Assembly (NCBI GenBank): GCA_001919865.1
Contig: MNIR01000002.1
Coordinates: forward strand, 16,256 to 80,255
Direction of reading: 5' to 3'
Source of the DNA: Gemmatimonadetes bacterium 13_1_20CM_4_69_16
GTDB taxonomy: Bacteria > Gemmatimonadota > Gemmatimonadetes > Gemmatimonadales > GWC2-71-9
Length of the DNA: 64,000 nt
Every line of letters begins with the position of its first letter. Position 1 is the first letter of the stretch. Of this stretch, positions 9,206 to 16,790 are shown piece after piece. Made by a program: the position numbers and the translations under genes. The notes under the pieces are model-generated. The model saw only the letters and a program-made list of their open reading frames with translations, ran no database searches and had not been told where the DNA came from.

Positions 9206-9813
9206 ACCGGATGGATCTCCCAGAGGGCACTGACCGACGCATTGCAGCGCCCGTGTGGCGGGTCGATCGTGTCGCGCCGCCGGCGACGGGAACGGTGGTT
9301 GCCGTCGAAGAACGCCGCGCCCACGATCTGTACCTCCACCGGTCGCGCGAGCGTCCCGCTCTTCGACCGCTTCCGCCCGCGCAGCACGACCGCGAGATCC
9401 GCACGCGCCTGCCGGTACACATCGCCGAACTCCGGTGGCGGGATCTCGGCCACGATGCATGAGTCACGAGGAGCATCGCGCCGATCCGTCAGCTCGATGT
9501 GCCAGTCACCGTCGTCCTTGGACGTCTCGAGCCGGCGCACCCAACCCCGCACCGTGTAGGCGGCCAGCTCGCGCCCGGCGCGAGCGGCGCAGCGATCTCG
9601 AGCGGTGATCTCGGGTGGTTCCCAGCTCGCCAGCATGGTGGGAATCGCGACGGGCTGCGGTGGCAGCCCCACGAGGGAGGTGTCGACCTTAGCGCTCCAG
9701 CGGTAGTGCGGCTCCCGGCACGCCTGGCCCGGCGCGGCTCTCGACCACAGCGCGAGGCAGGCGAGAAGGGGGATGCGGCATGCCCCTGGGGGGCTAAGCG
9801 AACGCCGCTTCAC
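9184..9813 (-). CDS. Hypothetical secreted protein
   Basis: 209 residues with an N-terminal signal-like stretch (ACRIPLLACLALWSRAAPGQA). The rest is a small, probably beta-rich domain with several Cys (QACREPHY, RDRCAARAG, DSCIVAEIP, GRCNASV) and a Trp/Tyr-rich ending ALWEIHPVYRV. The alternation of HIELTDRRD and CIVAEIPPPEF suggests a compact extracytoplasmic domain that I recognise only as a recurrent uncharacterised type. It starts within the last 20 bp of the PPK1 fusion gene, so it is the last gene of the polyphosphate operon, and its 3' end overlaps the convergent kinase gene. Confidence 0.6.
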   Translation of the reverse strand: MKRRSLSPPGACRIPLLACLALWSRAAPGQACREPHYRWSAKVDTSLVGLPPQPVAIPTMLASWEPPEITARDRCAARAGRELAAYTVRGWVRRLETSKDDGDWHIELTDRRDAPRDSCIVAEIPPPEFGDVYRQARADLAVVLRGRKRSKSGTLARPVEVQIVGAAFFDGNHRSRRRRRDTIDPPHGRCNASVSALWEIHPVYRVTGP

Positions 9814-12800
9814 CGAGACGCATCAGTCGTTCCTGCGCGCTCGCGGCGGCGCCACCGGGTGGCGCGGCGCGATGGTAGTAGCCGCCATCCGGCCCCAGCT
9901 CCCAGGCGGTGGGGTCGGCCAGCTCCGCCTCCAGAATGCGGTCGAGGCGGGTCCGGCAGCGGGCGTCCAGGATCGGAGCCGCTACCTCCACTCGACGACG
10001 CAGGTTCCGCGGTCGCCAGTCGGCCGACCCGATGTAGTAGTCGGGCGCGCCGCCATTCGCGAACGCGAAGGCGCGTCCGTGCTCGAGGAAGCGCCCGAGC
10101 ACGCTGATCACGCGAATGCGCCCGGAGAGTCCTGGCACCCCTGGCCGCAGACAACAGATGCCCCGGACCAGGAGATCGACCTCCACCCCAGCCTGGGACG
10201 CGCGGTATAGCGCATGGATCACTTCGGCTTCCTCGAGGCCGTTCAACTTAGCGCGGATGCGCCCGCCGCGTCCCGCGCGCGCATGCTCCGCCTCACGGTC
10301 GATCAAGGCGACGACGCGTGACATCATTTCCCCTGGCGCGACGAGCAGCCGACGAAACGTGACCCCGGGGGGACGCGACGACCCGGACAACTCGTTGAAC
10401 AGGTCGTTGAGATCGGCGCCGAGGTCGGGGTTGGCGGTCAGCAGCCCGAAGTCCGTGTATACCGCCGCGGTCGCGGCGTTGTAGTTCCCCGTCCCGATGT
10501 GGACGTACTGCCGCACCGTGTCGCCCTCCCGGCGCACCACGAGGCCGACTTTGGCGTGGGTCTTCACATCGACCAGGCCGTACACGACGTGGATGCCGGC
10601 GCGCTCCAGCCGCTTGGCCCATTCTACGTTGCGCTCTTCGTCGAATCGCGCCTTCAGCTCGACGAACACGAAGACTTCTTTCCCCGCCGCCGCCGCTCGA
10701 ACGAGCGCGTCGACGATACGGGAGCGGCCCCCGGCCCGGTACAGCGTCAGCTTGATCGCCACCACCTCCGGGTCGTCGGCCGCCTCGACGAAGAAGCGCT
10801 CCACCGTGTCCGTAAACGAATCGTAGGGGTGGTGGAAGAGCACGTCGCTCTCGCCCACGAGATCGAAGACCGACTTCGCGGAGTCGAGGACGCGGCGTCC
10901 TTGGAAAGGGGGATACTGCAACTCGGGCCGGGCCAGGTCCGCGATCTCAAGCAGGGCGAGCGGATCCAGCAGCCCGTCCACGTCGAACAGATCCCCTGGG
11001 CCGATCGTGCTCACGCGAGCGACGTCCTCGAACTGCAGCTCGCGCAACAGCAACCGGCGCACGTCGCCCCGCATCCCATGCTCCACTTCCAATCGTACGA
11101 CGTCGCCGTAGGGGCGCCGCTGCGCTTCCTCCTCAATCACGTGCAGCAGGTTCTCGGCGCGTCGCTCGTCGAGCTCGAGATCGCCGCTGCGCGTGACACG
11201 AAAGGTGTAGGCAGCCTCGACCTCGCGCCCCCGATAGACGAGATCCAGATTGGCGCGCACCACGTCCTCAAGCGGTACCAGGCCCCGGCCGTCCGGCAGG
11301 GAAACGAGGCGCGGCAAGCCCTCCGGCAGCTTGACGTACGCGAAGTGCATCGGGCCCGTCGCGGCGTCCCGCACCAGGACCGCTAGCGACAATCGCAGGT
11401 TGGCCATCACCGGAAACGGGTGCCCTGGAGCCCGCGTGATCGCCTGCGGGGTCAACAGTGGAAAGACCTGCTCCGTGAAGTAGCGGCGGAGCACCGCCCG
11501 ATCGGGCTCGCTCAGCTCGCTCCAGCGCTGCAGGCGGATGCCCTGGGCGGCGAGCTGGGGCAGACAGCCCTGGAGCAGACACTGCGTATAGCGCTCCAGC
11601 TCCGAGCGCAGACGGATGAGGATGGCATCGAGCTGCTCCTGCGCGCTGAGCCCGTCCTCGCTCGCCTCTCTGCCGCCGACCTGCAGCGCGTGCTTGAGGG
11701 CGCCGACCTGGACCATGAAGAACTCGTCGAGATTGGTGCGGAAGATCGAGAGGAACCGGACCCGTGCCAGCAGGGGGACTGTCGCATCCTCCGCCAGCGC
11801 GAGCACCCGTCCATTGAACTCGAGCCAGCTGAGCTGGCTGCTCAGGAAGTGGTCGCTCGCGATCGATTGCTCGGCAACCGAGCGAGGCGGCTCGCGCAGG
11901 CCGGCGATGGTCCACTCGCGGGTGATCACGCCCGGCGAGAGCACCGCCATCGATTCCCGCGGCTCCCCTCCGCTGCGTCGCCCCGGGCCGCTCGGCCATT
12001 CGGGGACGAGCTCGGACCGTGCCGCGACGGTGAGCGCGGCGAGCGTGCGAGGCTCATGCAACACGGGCGCCCCCACCAGCTCCACGACCTCGGCCAACGG
12101 TACCCACTGGAGGTTCGTCCCCTCGACCGCCGCGAGGCCCTTGCCCAGGCGCCGCACGAGCCAGACCTCCAACAGGGGTCGGCCAGCGGCCGCTGGCGCC
12201 ATCCCCAGCAGCCGTACCTGGCCGTCGGAGCTGCCGAAGGCCGTGCGTAACACGTAGCGGCACGCCTCCTCACCGCTCCCCCTCCGGACGGGCAGCATCA
12301 GCGTCCCACCCTCGTGCCGCAGCGCGATCTGCCCTTGTTCCAGCGCAAGCACCGCCACTTCGCGATTCTGCTGCACGGCGCGCGCGAGCCCTTCGCTCTC
12401 CAGCGCGCGGCTCAGCTTCTCCGCCCGCTCGAGCTTGCCGACCAGCAGCGGCCGCACGGCGTAGCCGTCGCGGAACGCGGTCACCAGCCGCTCGAGCCCG
12501 GGCCACCCCCGGCGCCGCGGGCGGATCTTGAGCTCCTGGAACGAGCGGGATAGCCCGCCGCCGCGCACCGTGACGACGTCGTAATACAGCTCGTAGACGG
12601 CCTCGAGCAGCCAGCGTGGCCGGCTCCGGCGCACGCGCCGCTCGGTTTCGAACTCGATCCGCGGCGCCAGCGCCGCAGGATCGATCAGTGCGCGCAGCCG
12701 GCGCGCCGGCTCGGACGTGCCCGCGAGCGCCGCCGCTCCGTCGAGCTCCACCACTTCGGCTTCGAACACTTCGCGCGGTCCGTCGGCGGAGCCCGGCCCC

Positions 12801-13018
12801 GGCGGCACCTGGAGGGTGAGGAGCCGCCGATCGTCCATGCGCGTCCTGAAGCGGCAGGTGACGCCGCGCCGCCGCAGGGTCCAGTCGGCGGCGTCGAAGT
12901 AGGCGTCCCTATGGAACAGCGTTTGGACGGGTCCCGCGCGCAGTCCGGCCGGGAGCGGCGCCGCGACGAGCCGGTTCAGCAGCTCCAGACTCGCGACCTC
13001 CCCGTAGTACTCGCGCAT
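9794..13018 (-). CDS. ppk1: Polyphosphate kinase 1 with N-terminal CYTH and Nudix-like domains
   Basis: The ATG at 13018 gives 1074 residues; a GTG at 13027, just after the upstream stop, is an alternative, while frame upstream of that overlaps the barrel gene. Residues about 15-215 resemble a CYTH/triphosphate-tunnel domain (DAYFDAADWTLRRRGVTCRF, FETERRVRR, FQELKIRPRR). About 225-345 resembles a degenerate Nudix fold. From about 390 the full PPK1 core follows: SSQLSWLEFNGRVL, FRTNLDEFFMVQVG, the phosphorylated-His segment KTHAKVGLVVRR near 820, HIGTGNYN, the second His region FLEHGRAF, and SADWRPRNLRRRVE. PPK1 reversibly makes polyphosphate from ATP. Classical PPK1 has about 690 residues, so the 390-residue extension is unusual. 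It lies downstream of the DUF4956 and Omp85 genes in one operon. Confidence 0.9.
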   Translation of the reverse strand: MREYYGEVASLELLNRLVAAPLPAGLRAGPVQTLFHRDAYFDAADWTLRRRGVTCRFRTRMDDRRLLTLQVPPGPGSADGPREVFEAEVVELDGAAALAGTSEPARRLRALIDPAALAPRIEFETERRVRRSRPRWLLEAVYELYYDVVTVRGGGLSRSFQELKIRPRRRGWPGLERLVTAFRDGYAVRPLLVGKLERAEKLSRALESEGLARAVQQNREVAVLALEQGQIALRHEGGTLMLPVRRGSGEEACRYVLRTAFGSSDGQVRLLGMAPAAAGRPLLEVWLVRRLGKGLAAVEGTNLQWVPLAEVVELVGAPVLHEPRTLAALTVAARSELVPEWPSGPGRRSGGEPRESMAVLSPGVITREWTIAGLREPPRSVAEQSIASDHFLSSQLSWLEFNGRVLALAEDATVPLLARVRFLSIFRTNLDEFFMVQVGALKHALQVGGREASEDGLSAQEQLDAILIRLRSELERYTQCLLQGCLPQLAAQGIRLQRWSELSEPDRAVLRRYFTEQVFPLLTPQAITRAPGHPFPVMANLRLSLAVLVRDAATGPMHFAYVKLPEGLPRLVSLPDGRGLVPLEDVVRANLDLVYRGREVEAAYTFRVTRSGDLELDERRAENLLHVIEEEAQRRPYGDVVRLEVEHGMRGDVRRLLLRELQFEDVARVSTIGPGDLFDVDGLLDPLALLEIADLARPELQYPPFQGRRVLDSAKSVFDLVGESDVLFHHPYDSFTDTVERFFVEAADDPEVVAIKLTLYRAGGRSRIVDALVRAAAAGKEVFVFVELKARFDEERNVEWAKRLERAGIHVVYGLVDVKTHAKVGLVVRREGDTVRQYVHIGTGNYNAATAAVYTDFGLLTANPDLGADLNDLFNELSGSSRPPGVTFRRLLVAPGEMMSRVVALIDREAEHARAGRGGRIRAKLNGLEEAEVIHALYRASQAGVEVDLLVRGICCLRPGVPGLSGRIRVISVLGRFLEHGRAFAFANGGAPDYYIGSADWRPRNLRRRVEVAAPILDARCRTRLDRILEAELADPTAWELGPDGGYYHRAAPPGGAAASAQERLMRLGEAAFA

Positions 13019-13029
13019 GTCGCTCACGG

Positions 13030-15615
13030 TCAGAACGCGAACCCGGCCCGCACGTACGCGCGCGTCCCCTCCACGCTGCGGGCCGCGGCGACGCTCAGCG
13101 TGTTCGTGTGGCTCAGGAACGCGAGCCAGACACCGCCTCCGACGCCGGCGTGCCAGCGATCCGAGGTCTCCCCGGCCAGGTAGACGCGGCCGACGTCGGC
13201 CAGCCCGAACACGCCCAGCTCCTCCGGCAGGAGCGCGAAGAACCTGAGGCACGCCAAGCGGAGCTCCGCGTTACCGTACACGGCGGCATCCCCGGCGTAG
13301 CGGTGCTCGGAAAACCCGCGCACCGTCGTCGCGCCGCCGATATAGGCGGCTTCGTGGAACGGGTATCGTCCCCACACCTTCTTTCCCGCCACCCGTAGCG
13401 CGAGCGTGGGCTGGAGCGGGATCGCCGCTGTGAGATAGGCGGACGCGTCGCCGTGCGCTTCCCCGAACGGGGCAGCGACATCGTACGCCGCGGGATACCA
13501 GCTCCCGCCCAGCGTGACCAGGGCGCCCTTGCTCGGAGCCCGCGCTCGGTCGCGGGCGTCGACACGGAGCTCGGCCTGCGCGCCGGCTTGCAGAAAGTCG
13601 CGGACCCCATAGGGCGGCGACACGGCGACGAACGTCCCCGAGTCGAGGGCGGTGTGGGCGTACTTCAGGAGCGGTCCGATCGAGAAGCGGGACGCGCCGG
13701 CGCGCGCGACCAGGGAGGGTGCGATGAGATACTGCTCCTGGTGAACCTTGTAATAGTCGTCCGACCGTGGGGCGGCGCTCTCGTTACCGACGCCGTAGAA
13801 CCGCACGATCTCGATACCCGACGCCCGCAGCTCGAGGCCGGCGTCCAAGCCCCACACGACGTCGCGAAAGTCGCCGCTCACGGTCGTCCGAAAGCGCTGC
13901 GCCGCCGTCGCGTAGCTCACCCCAAAATTGAGCTGAGACTTGTACGGGTCTTGCCGGAAGCCGTACCAGGTGCCCGTCTCGGCGACGCCGGCGACGACGC
14001 CCAAGTCCGGGGCGAACATGAGTCGCACCGCCGGACTCCAGCGGCTGCCCCAGTCGCGCAGTTGCCGCTGCGTGGGATCGGCTCGCGGTCCGGCCCGAGC
14101 GGCGCCGCGGTCGATCGACGTGCGCGGCCCGGTGATCAGCTGGGTTGGTGTACGATGGAGGTAGAAGGAGTTCCGCCCCGCACCCCGTGCCGAGTCAACG
14201 ATTTCACTGTTCCCCGCCCCGGTGACGACCCGCACGGTGATGCCGCCGCGTCCCCCTCCCCGCACAACGACGCGATCATCCCCGCCGTGGAGATACAAGC
14301 GGACCTCGCTCGTCTGCTGCGGGCGGAACGTGCGCGCGTAGTAGGTTGGCCCGTTGCGCCGCGACAGCACAACCGCCACCGACCCATCCCCCCGGCGCTC
14401 GACCTCGGCGAGGTCGGCGTCGTCGGTCGCCTGGACGTCCACCACGTCGGCCAGCAGTGCGTAATACCGATCCGACATCTCCCGCAACCGGTCGCGCCGC
14501 TGCTTGAGCGCGCGGGACAGCCGCGCCCCGTCACGCGTGTAGTACTCGGGCGGGAGGCGTCGCGCCGCCGCGTCGATCACCGGATCCGTCAAACGGGCCT
14601 GCAGCGCCGCGGCCACTGAATCCCACACCGGCTTGTCGATGTCGGTGAGTAACCGGCGATCCAGCGCCCGACCGTTCCACGTCAGCCCCACCGCGTCAGG
14701 GTATCGGTCGCCGAAGCTCACGACGTCCGGATGGTAGTAGCGGGCGAGCCACGGGAGCAGACCGTCGACCCGCGAAAACGCTTGGTCGCGATCGCGCGGG
14801 ATCGGCCGCCATACGTGGACGGCGCCCTCATCGAATCTCGCCCAGCGCCACTGGTCGGGGTGCCGGTCCCAGTCGCCCACGAAGACGTCCATCAATCGGG
14901 CCGCGAGGAAGGCCCGCGAGTCCACCCGATCCCGCGAATCCCGGGTGAGGCGGTCCCACAGCTTGGCGGTGCCCACGATCTTCTCCGCCCCCTCGAACCC
15001 GACGTCCTCCTCCGGGTCCACGGTGGGTCGCTCTTCCACCTGGCCCAGCATCCTCTTGAATTCCGGGAAGGAATCGAGTCGGGCGTCGTCCGGCATGACG
15101 AAGAGTGCGGGTTCAGCGTGGGACACGCCGGCGGCGCTCAACAACGGGCCCACGACGAGCGCCCCAGCCGGATGGCTCGCGCTGATCTGATCCTGCAGGA
15201 TCTGCTGCACGAAGGTCGCCCGCAGCTCGGGTGGCATAGCGGCGGCCACGTCCTTGTCGACCGAGCGGAAGACGTACACGCGACCGTCCGCGGCATGCAG
15301 CCGCAGCGACTTCGTCTGGCGCCCGCCGCCGCGCTTGACGGGCGTGAGCCCGCCGCCGAACCGCGACAGGTCGAGCACCTCCACCTGGATCGGCGTCGCC
15401 CACAACTCGCGATAGTGCGCACCGAGCAACGCCCGGTGCAGCCAACCGGCGCGGTACTGTGTGCCCGCCGTCACAGTCACGACGCCCGGCGCCGCCGCGT
15501 CACGCAGCCGCGGAGCTGCCTGCCCCGCGAGCGGTCCGCACGCGACGGTCCCCGCGGCCGCGACGAGCGCCATGCAAGCCCACGCGCTGTCGCCGCTGCT
15601 CGCCGCGGGTGTCAT
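13030..15615 (-). CDS. Outer-membrane Omp85-type barrel with N-terminal kinase-like domain
   Basis: 861 residues. A signal-like leader (residues 10-32) precedes a region, about 90-420, carrying TKSLRLHAADGRVYVFRSVDKD, GDWDRHPDQWRWARF (about 243) and RPIPRDRDQAFSR (about 272). The DRH-containing loop followed by a DxD-A-F segment recalls the catalytic loop and metal Asp of HipA/FAM20/CotH-type atypical kinases; this is my comparison by eye. From about 510 to the end the sequence is beta-rich, with GATTVRGFSEHRYAGD and a terminal VRAGFAF whose last residue is aromatic, as in Omp85 (BamA/surface antigen) barrels. It starts 13 bp after the DUF4956 gene and ends beside the PPK1 fusion, so the three are one transcription unit. 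Confidence 0.75.
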   Translation of the reverse strand: MTPAASSGDSAWACMALVAAAGTVACGPLAGQAAPRLRDAAAPGVVTVTAGTQYRAGWLHRALLGAHYRELWATPIQVEVLDLSRFGGGLTPVKRGGGRQTKSLRLHAADGRVYVFRSVDKDVAAAMPPELRATFVQQILQDQISASHPAGALVVGPLLSAAGVSHAEPALFVMPDDARLDSFPEFKRMLGQVEERPTVDPEEDVGFEGAEKIVGTAKLWDRLTRDSRDRVDSRAFLAARLMDVFVGDWDRHPDQWRWARFDEGAVHVWRPIPRDRDQAFSRVDGLLPWLARYYHPDVVSFGDRYPDAVGLTWNGRALDRRLLTDIDKPVWDSVAAALQARLTDPVIDAAARRLPPEYYTRDGARLSRALKQRRDRLREMSDRYYALLADVVDVQATDDADLAEVERRGDGSVAVVLSRRNGPTYYARTFRPQQTSEVRLYLHGGDDRVVVRGGGRGGITVRVVTGAGNSEIVDSARGAGRNSFYLHRTPTQLITGPRTSIDRGAARAGPRADPTQRQLRDWGSRWSPAVRLMFAPDLGVVAGVAETGTWYGFRQDPYKSQLNFGVSYATAAQRFRTTVSGDFRDVVWGLDAGLELRASGIEIVRFYGVGNESAAPRSDDYYKVHQEQYLIAPSLVARAGASRFSIGPLLKYAHTALDSGTFVAVSPPYGVRDFLQAGAQAELRVDARDRARAPSKGALVTLGGSWYPAAYDVAAPFGEAHGDASAYLTAAIPLQPTLALRVAGKKVWGRYPFHEAAYIGGATTVRGFSEHRYAGDAAVYGNAELRLACLRFFALLPEELGVFGLADVGRVYLAGETSDRWHAGVGGGVWLAFLSHTNTLSVAAARSVEGTRAYVRAGFAF

Positions 15616-15628
15616 CGGTCACGCCCTG

Positions 15629-16675
15629 TTATTCGTTCCTCAGGCCGCGCAACGAGCGGTACTCGGCCGCGATCACGTGCGGGGCACCGCGCGTCTTCAT
15701 CTGATCGAGCAGCGGCCCCGGGGGGGTGTCCTTGGCGAGCCGCACGAGGTATTCGAGGGTGGACCTGCCGTCTCCCGCGGGGAGAATCTCGCGGAGCTCC
15801 CACCGTTTGGCGTGTTGGTCGAGCACCGACTGGGCGGCCTCTTGGGCCGGCTCGAGTGCGGTGACGTGCACCAACAGCAACGTATTGAACGGCTTCTTGT
15901 TGGCGCGCTCGACGATGTAGCGCTGCAGCCGATCCGATGCCGCGGCCACCTTCTCGAACTCTTCCGGCGCCAGGGCGCGCAAGAGCTCGGGATTCCCGAT
16001 CACCTGGTACTCCCCCGTCTTGGCATTCGGCGCCACGATCGCCTGGCCGAGCTGGAGCCGTCCGGTGAGAGTTTGGTGCGCGTAGATGTTCCCGACGTTG
16101 AAATGCCAGAGCGTCAGCAACGTGTAGTTGAACACCAGCGACATCGCCGCCGACACGACCGGGACGAACACGCCCGCGGACATCCCGACTCCGAGGGCCA
16201 GATAGACGTAGACGACGTCCTTCGTATCCCGGAGCGTGTTGCGGAAGCGGATGGCGGCGACAATTCCGCCCAGCGCGAACGCGAGGGCGAGGCTGTTCTG
16301 CACCAGAATGAGGGTGCCGGCAATCGTCATCGGAAGGACGATGACGGTCTGCACGACGGACTGGTCGTAGCCCCGGTGCTGCTTCGTTACCATGTACACC
16401 CACGCGGTGGGGAGCGCCAGCACCAAGGCTCCGAGCATGGACAGCGCCGTCAGCAGCCCGAGCGCCCGGAACCCGAGACTCCCGATCCCGGGCGAGGTCG
16501 CCGCCTCCTCGATCGCCTTGCTCTTGGAAACGCCGTGGATGGACGAGAGCTCTTGCGCGCGCGCGAACAGATCTCTTAACGGTGGGAACAGCGCGAGCAG
16601 CAACGCGACGGCGAGGCTCAGCAGCACGTAATAGGCCGCCAGCCGTACGAACGGGGACTTCCAGATGCGCGCCAT
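15629..16675 (-). CDS. DUF4956-family membrane protein
   Basis: 348 residues. The N-terminal third has one membrane span (AAYYVLLSLAVALLLALF) and a periplasmic-looking stretch. Three more spans follow, around ALGLLTALSMLGALVLALP, VIVLPMTIAGTLILVQNSLALA and GVGMSAGVFVPVVSAAMSL. The segment FALGGIVAAIRFRNTLRDTKDVVYV is the strongly conserved core of DUF4956. In other bacteria this family is often encoded next to VTC-type polyphosphate polymerase domains. The C-terminal 150 residues are soluble. It is the first gene of the polyphosphate operon, with an AGAAAG ribosome-binding sequence before its ATG. Confidence 0.85.
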   Translation of the reverse strand: MARIWKSPFVRLAAYYVLLSLAVALLLALFPPLRDLFARAQELSSIHGVSKSKAIEEAATSPGIGSLGFRALGLLTALSMLGALVLALPTAWVYMVTKQHRGYDQSVVQTVIVLPMTIAGTLILVQNSLALAFALGGIVAAIRFRNTLRDTKDVVYVYLALGVGMSAGVFVPVVSAAMSLVFNYTLLTLWHFNVGNIYAHQTLTGRLQLGQAIVAPNAKTGEYQVIGNPELLRALAPEEFEKVAAASDRLQRYIVERANKKPFNTLLLVHVTALEPAQEAAQSVLDQHAKRWELREILPAGDGRSTLEYLVRLAKDTPPGPLLDQMKTRGAPHVIAAEYRSLRGLRNE

Positions 16676-16722
16676 ACGAGTTCTTTCTAGGCGCTCGACC
16701 GCAAGCGCGCATCAAGCGCCCT

Positions 16723-16734
16723 GTCCTGCAGGAC
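16723..16734. promoter_or_regulatory. 12-bp perfect palindrome upstream of the DUF4956 gene
   Basis: GTCCTGCAGGAC is a perfect 12-base palindrome about 48 bp before the first gene of the polyphosphate operon. Its position, with a TAGTAT -10-like hexamer about 20 bp further upstream on the minus strand, would suit an operator. A 12-bp palindrome can occur by chance in GC-rich DNA, so this is only a candidate. Confidence 0.3.
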
Positions 16735-16790
16735 CAAGCTGCCCGTTGTGCAATACTACGTGTACGGACGAAGCGCGGCCAGACGCCCGG

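Noticed and set aside
9794..13252. PPK1 frame starting at 13252
   Set aside because: The extra 78 residues overlap the barrel gene on the same strand and are Arg-rich. The recognisable sequence starts at 13018.
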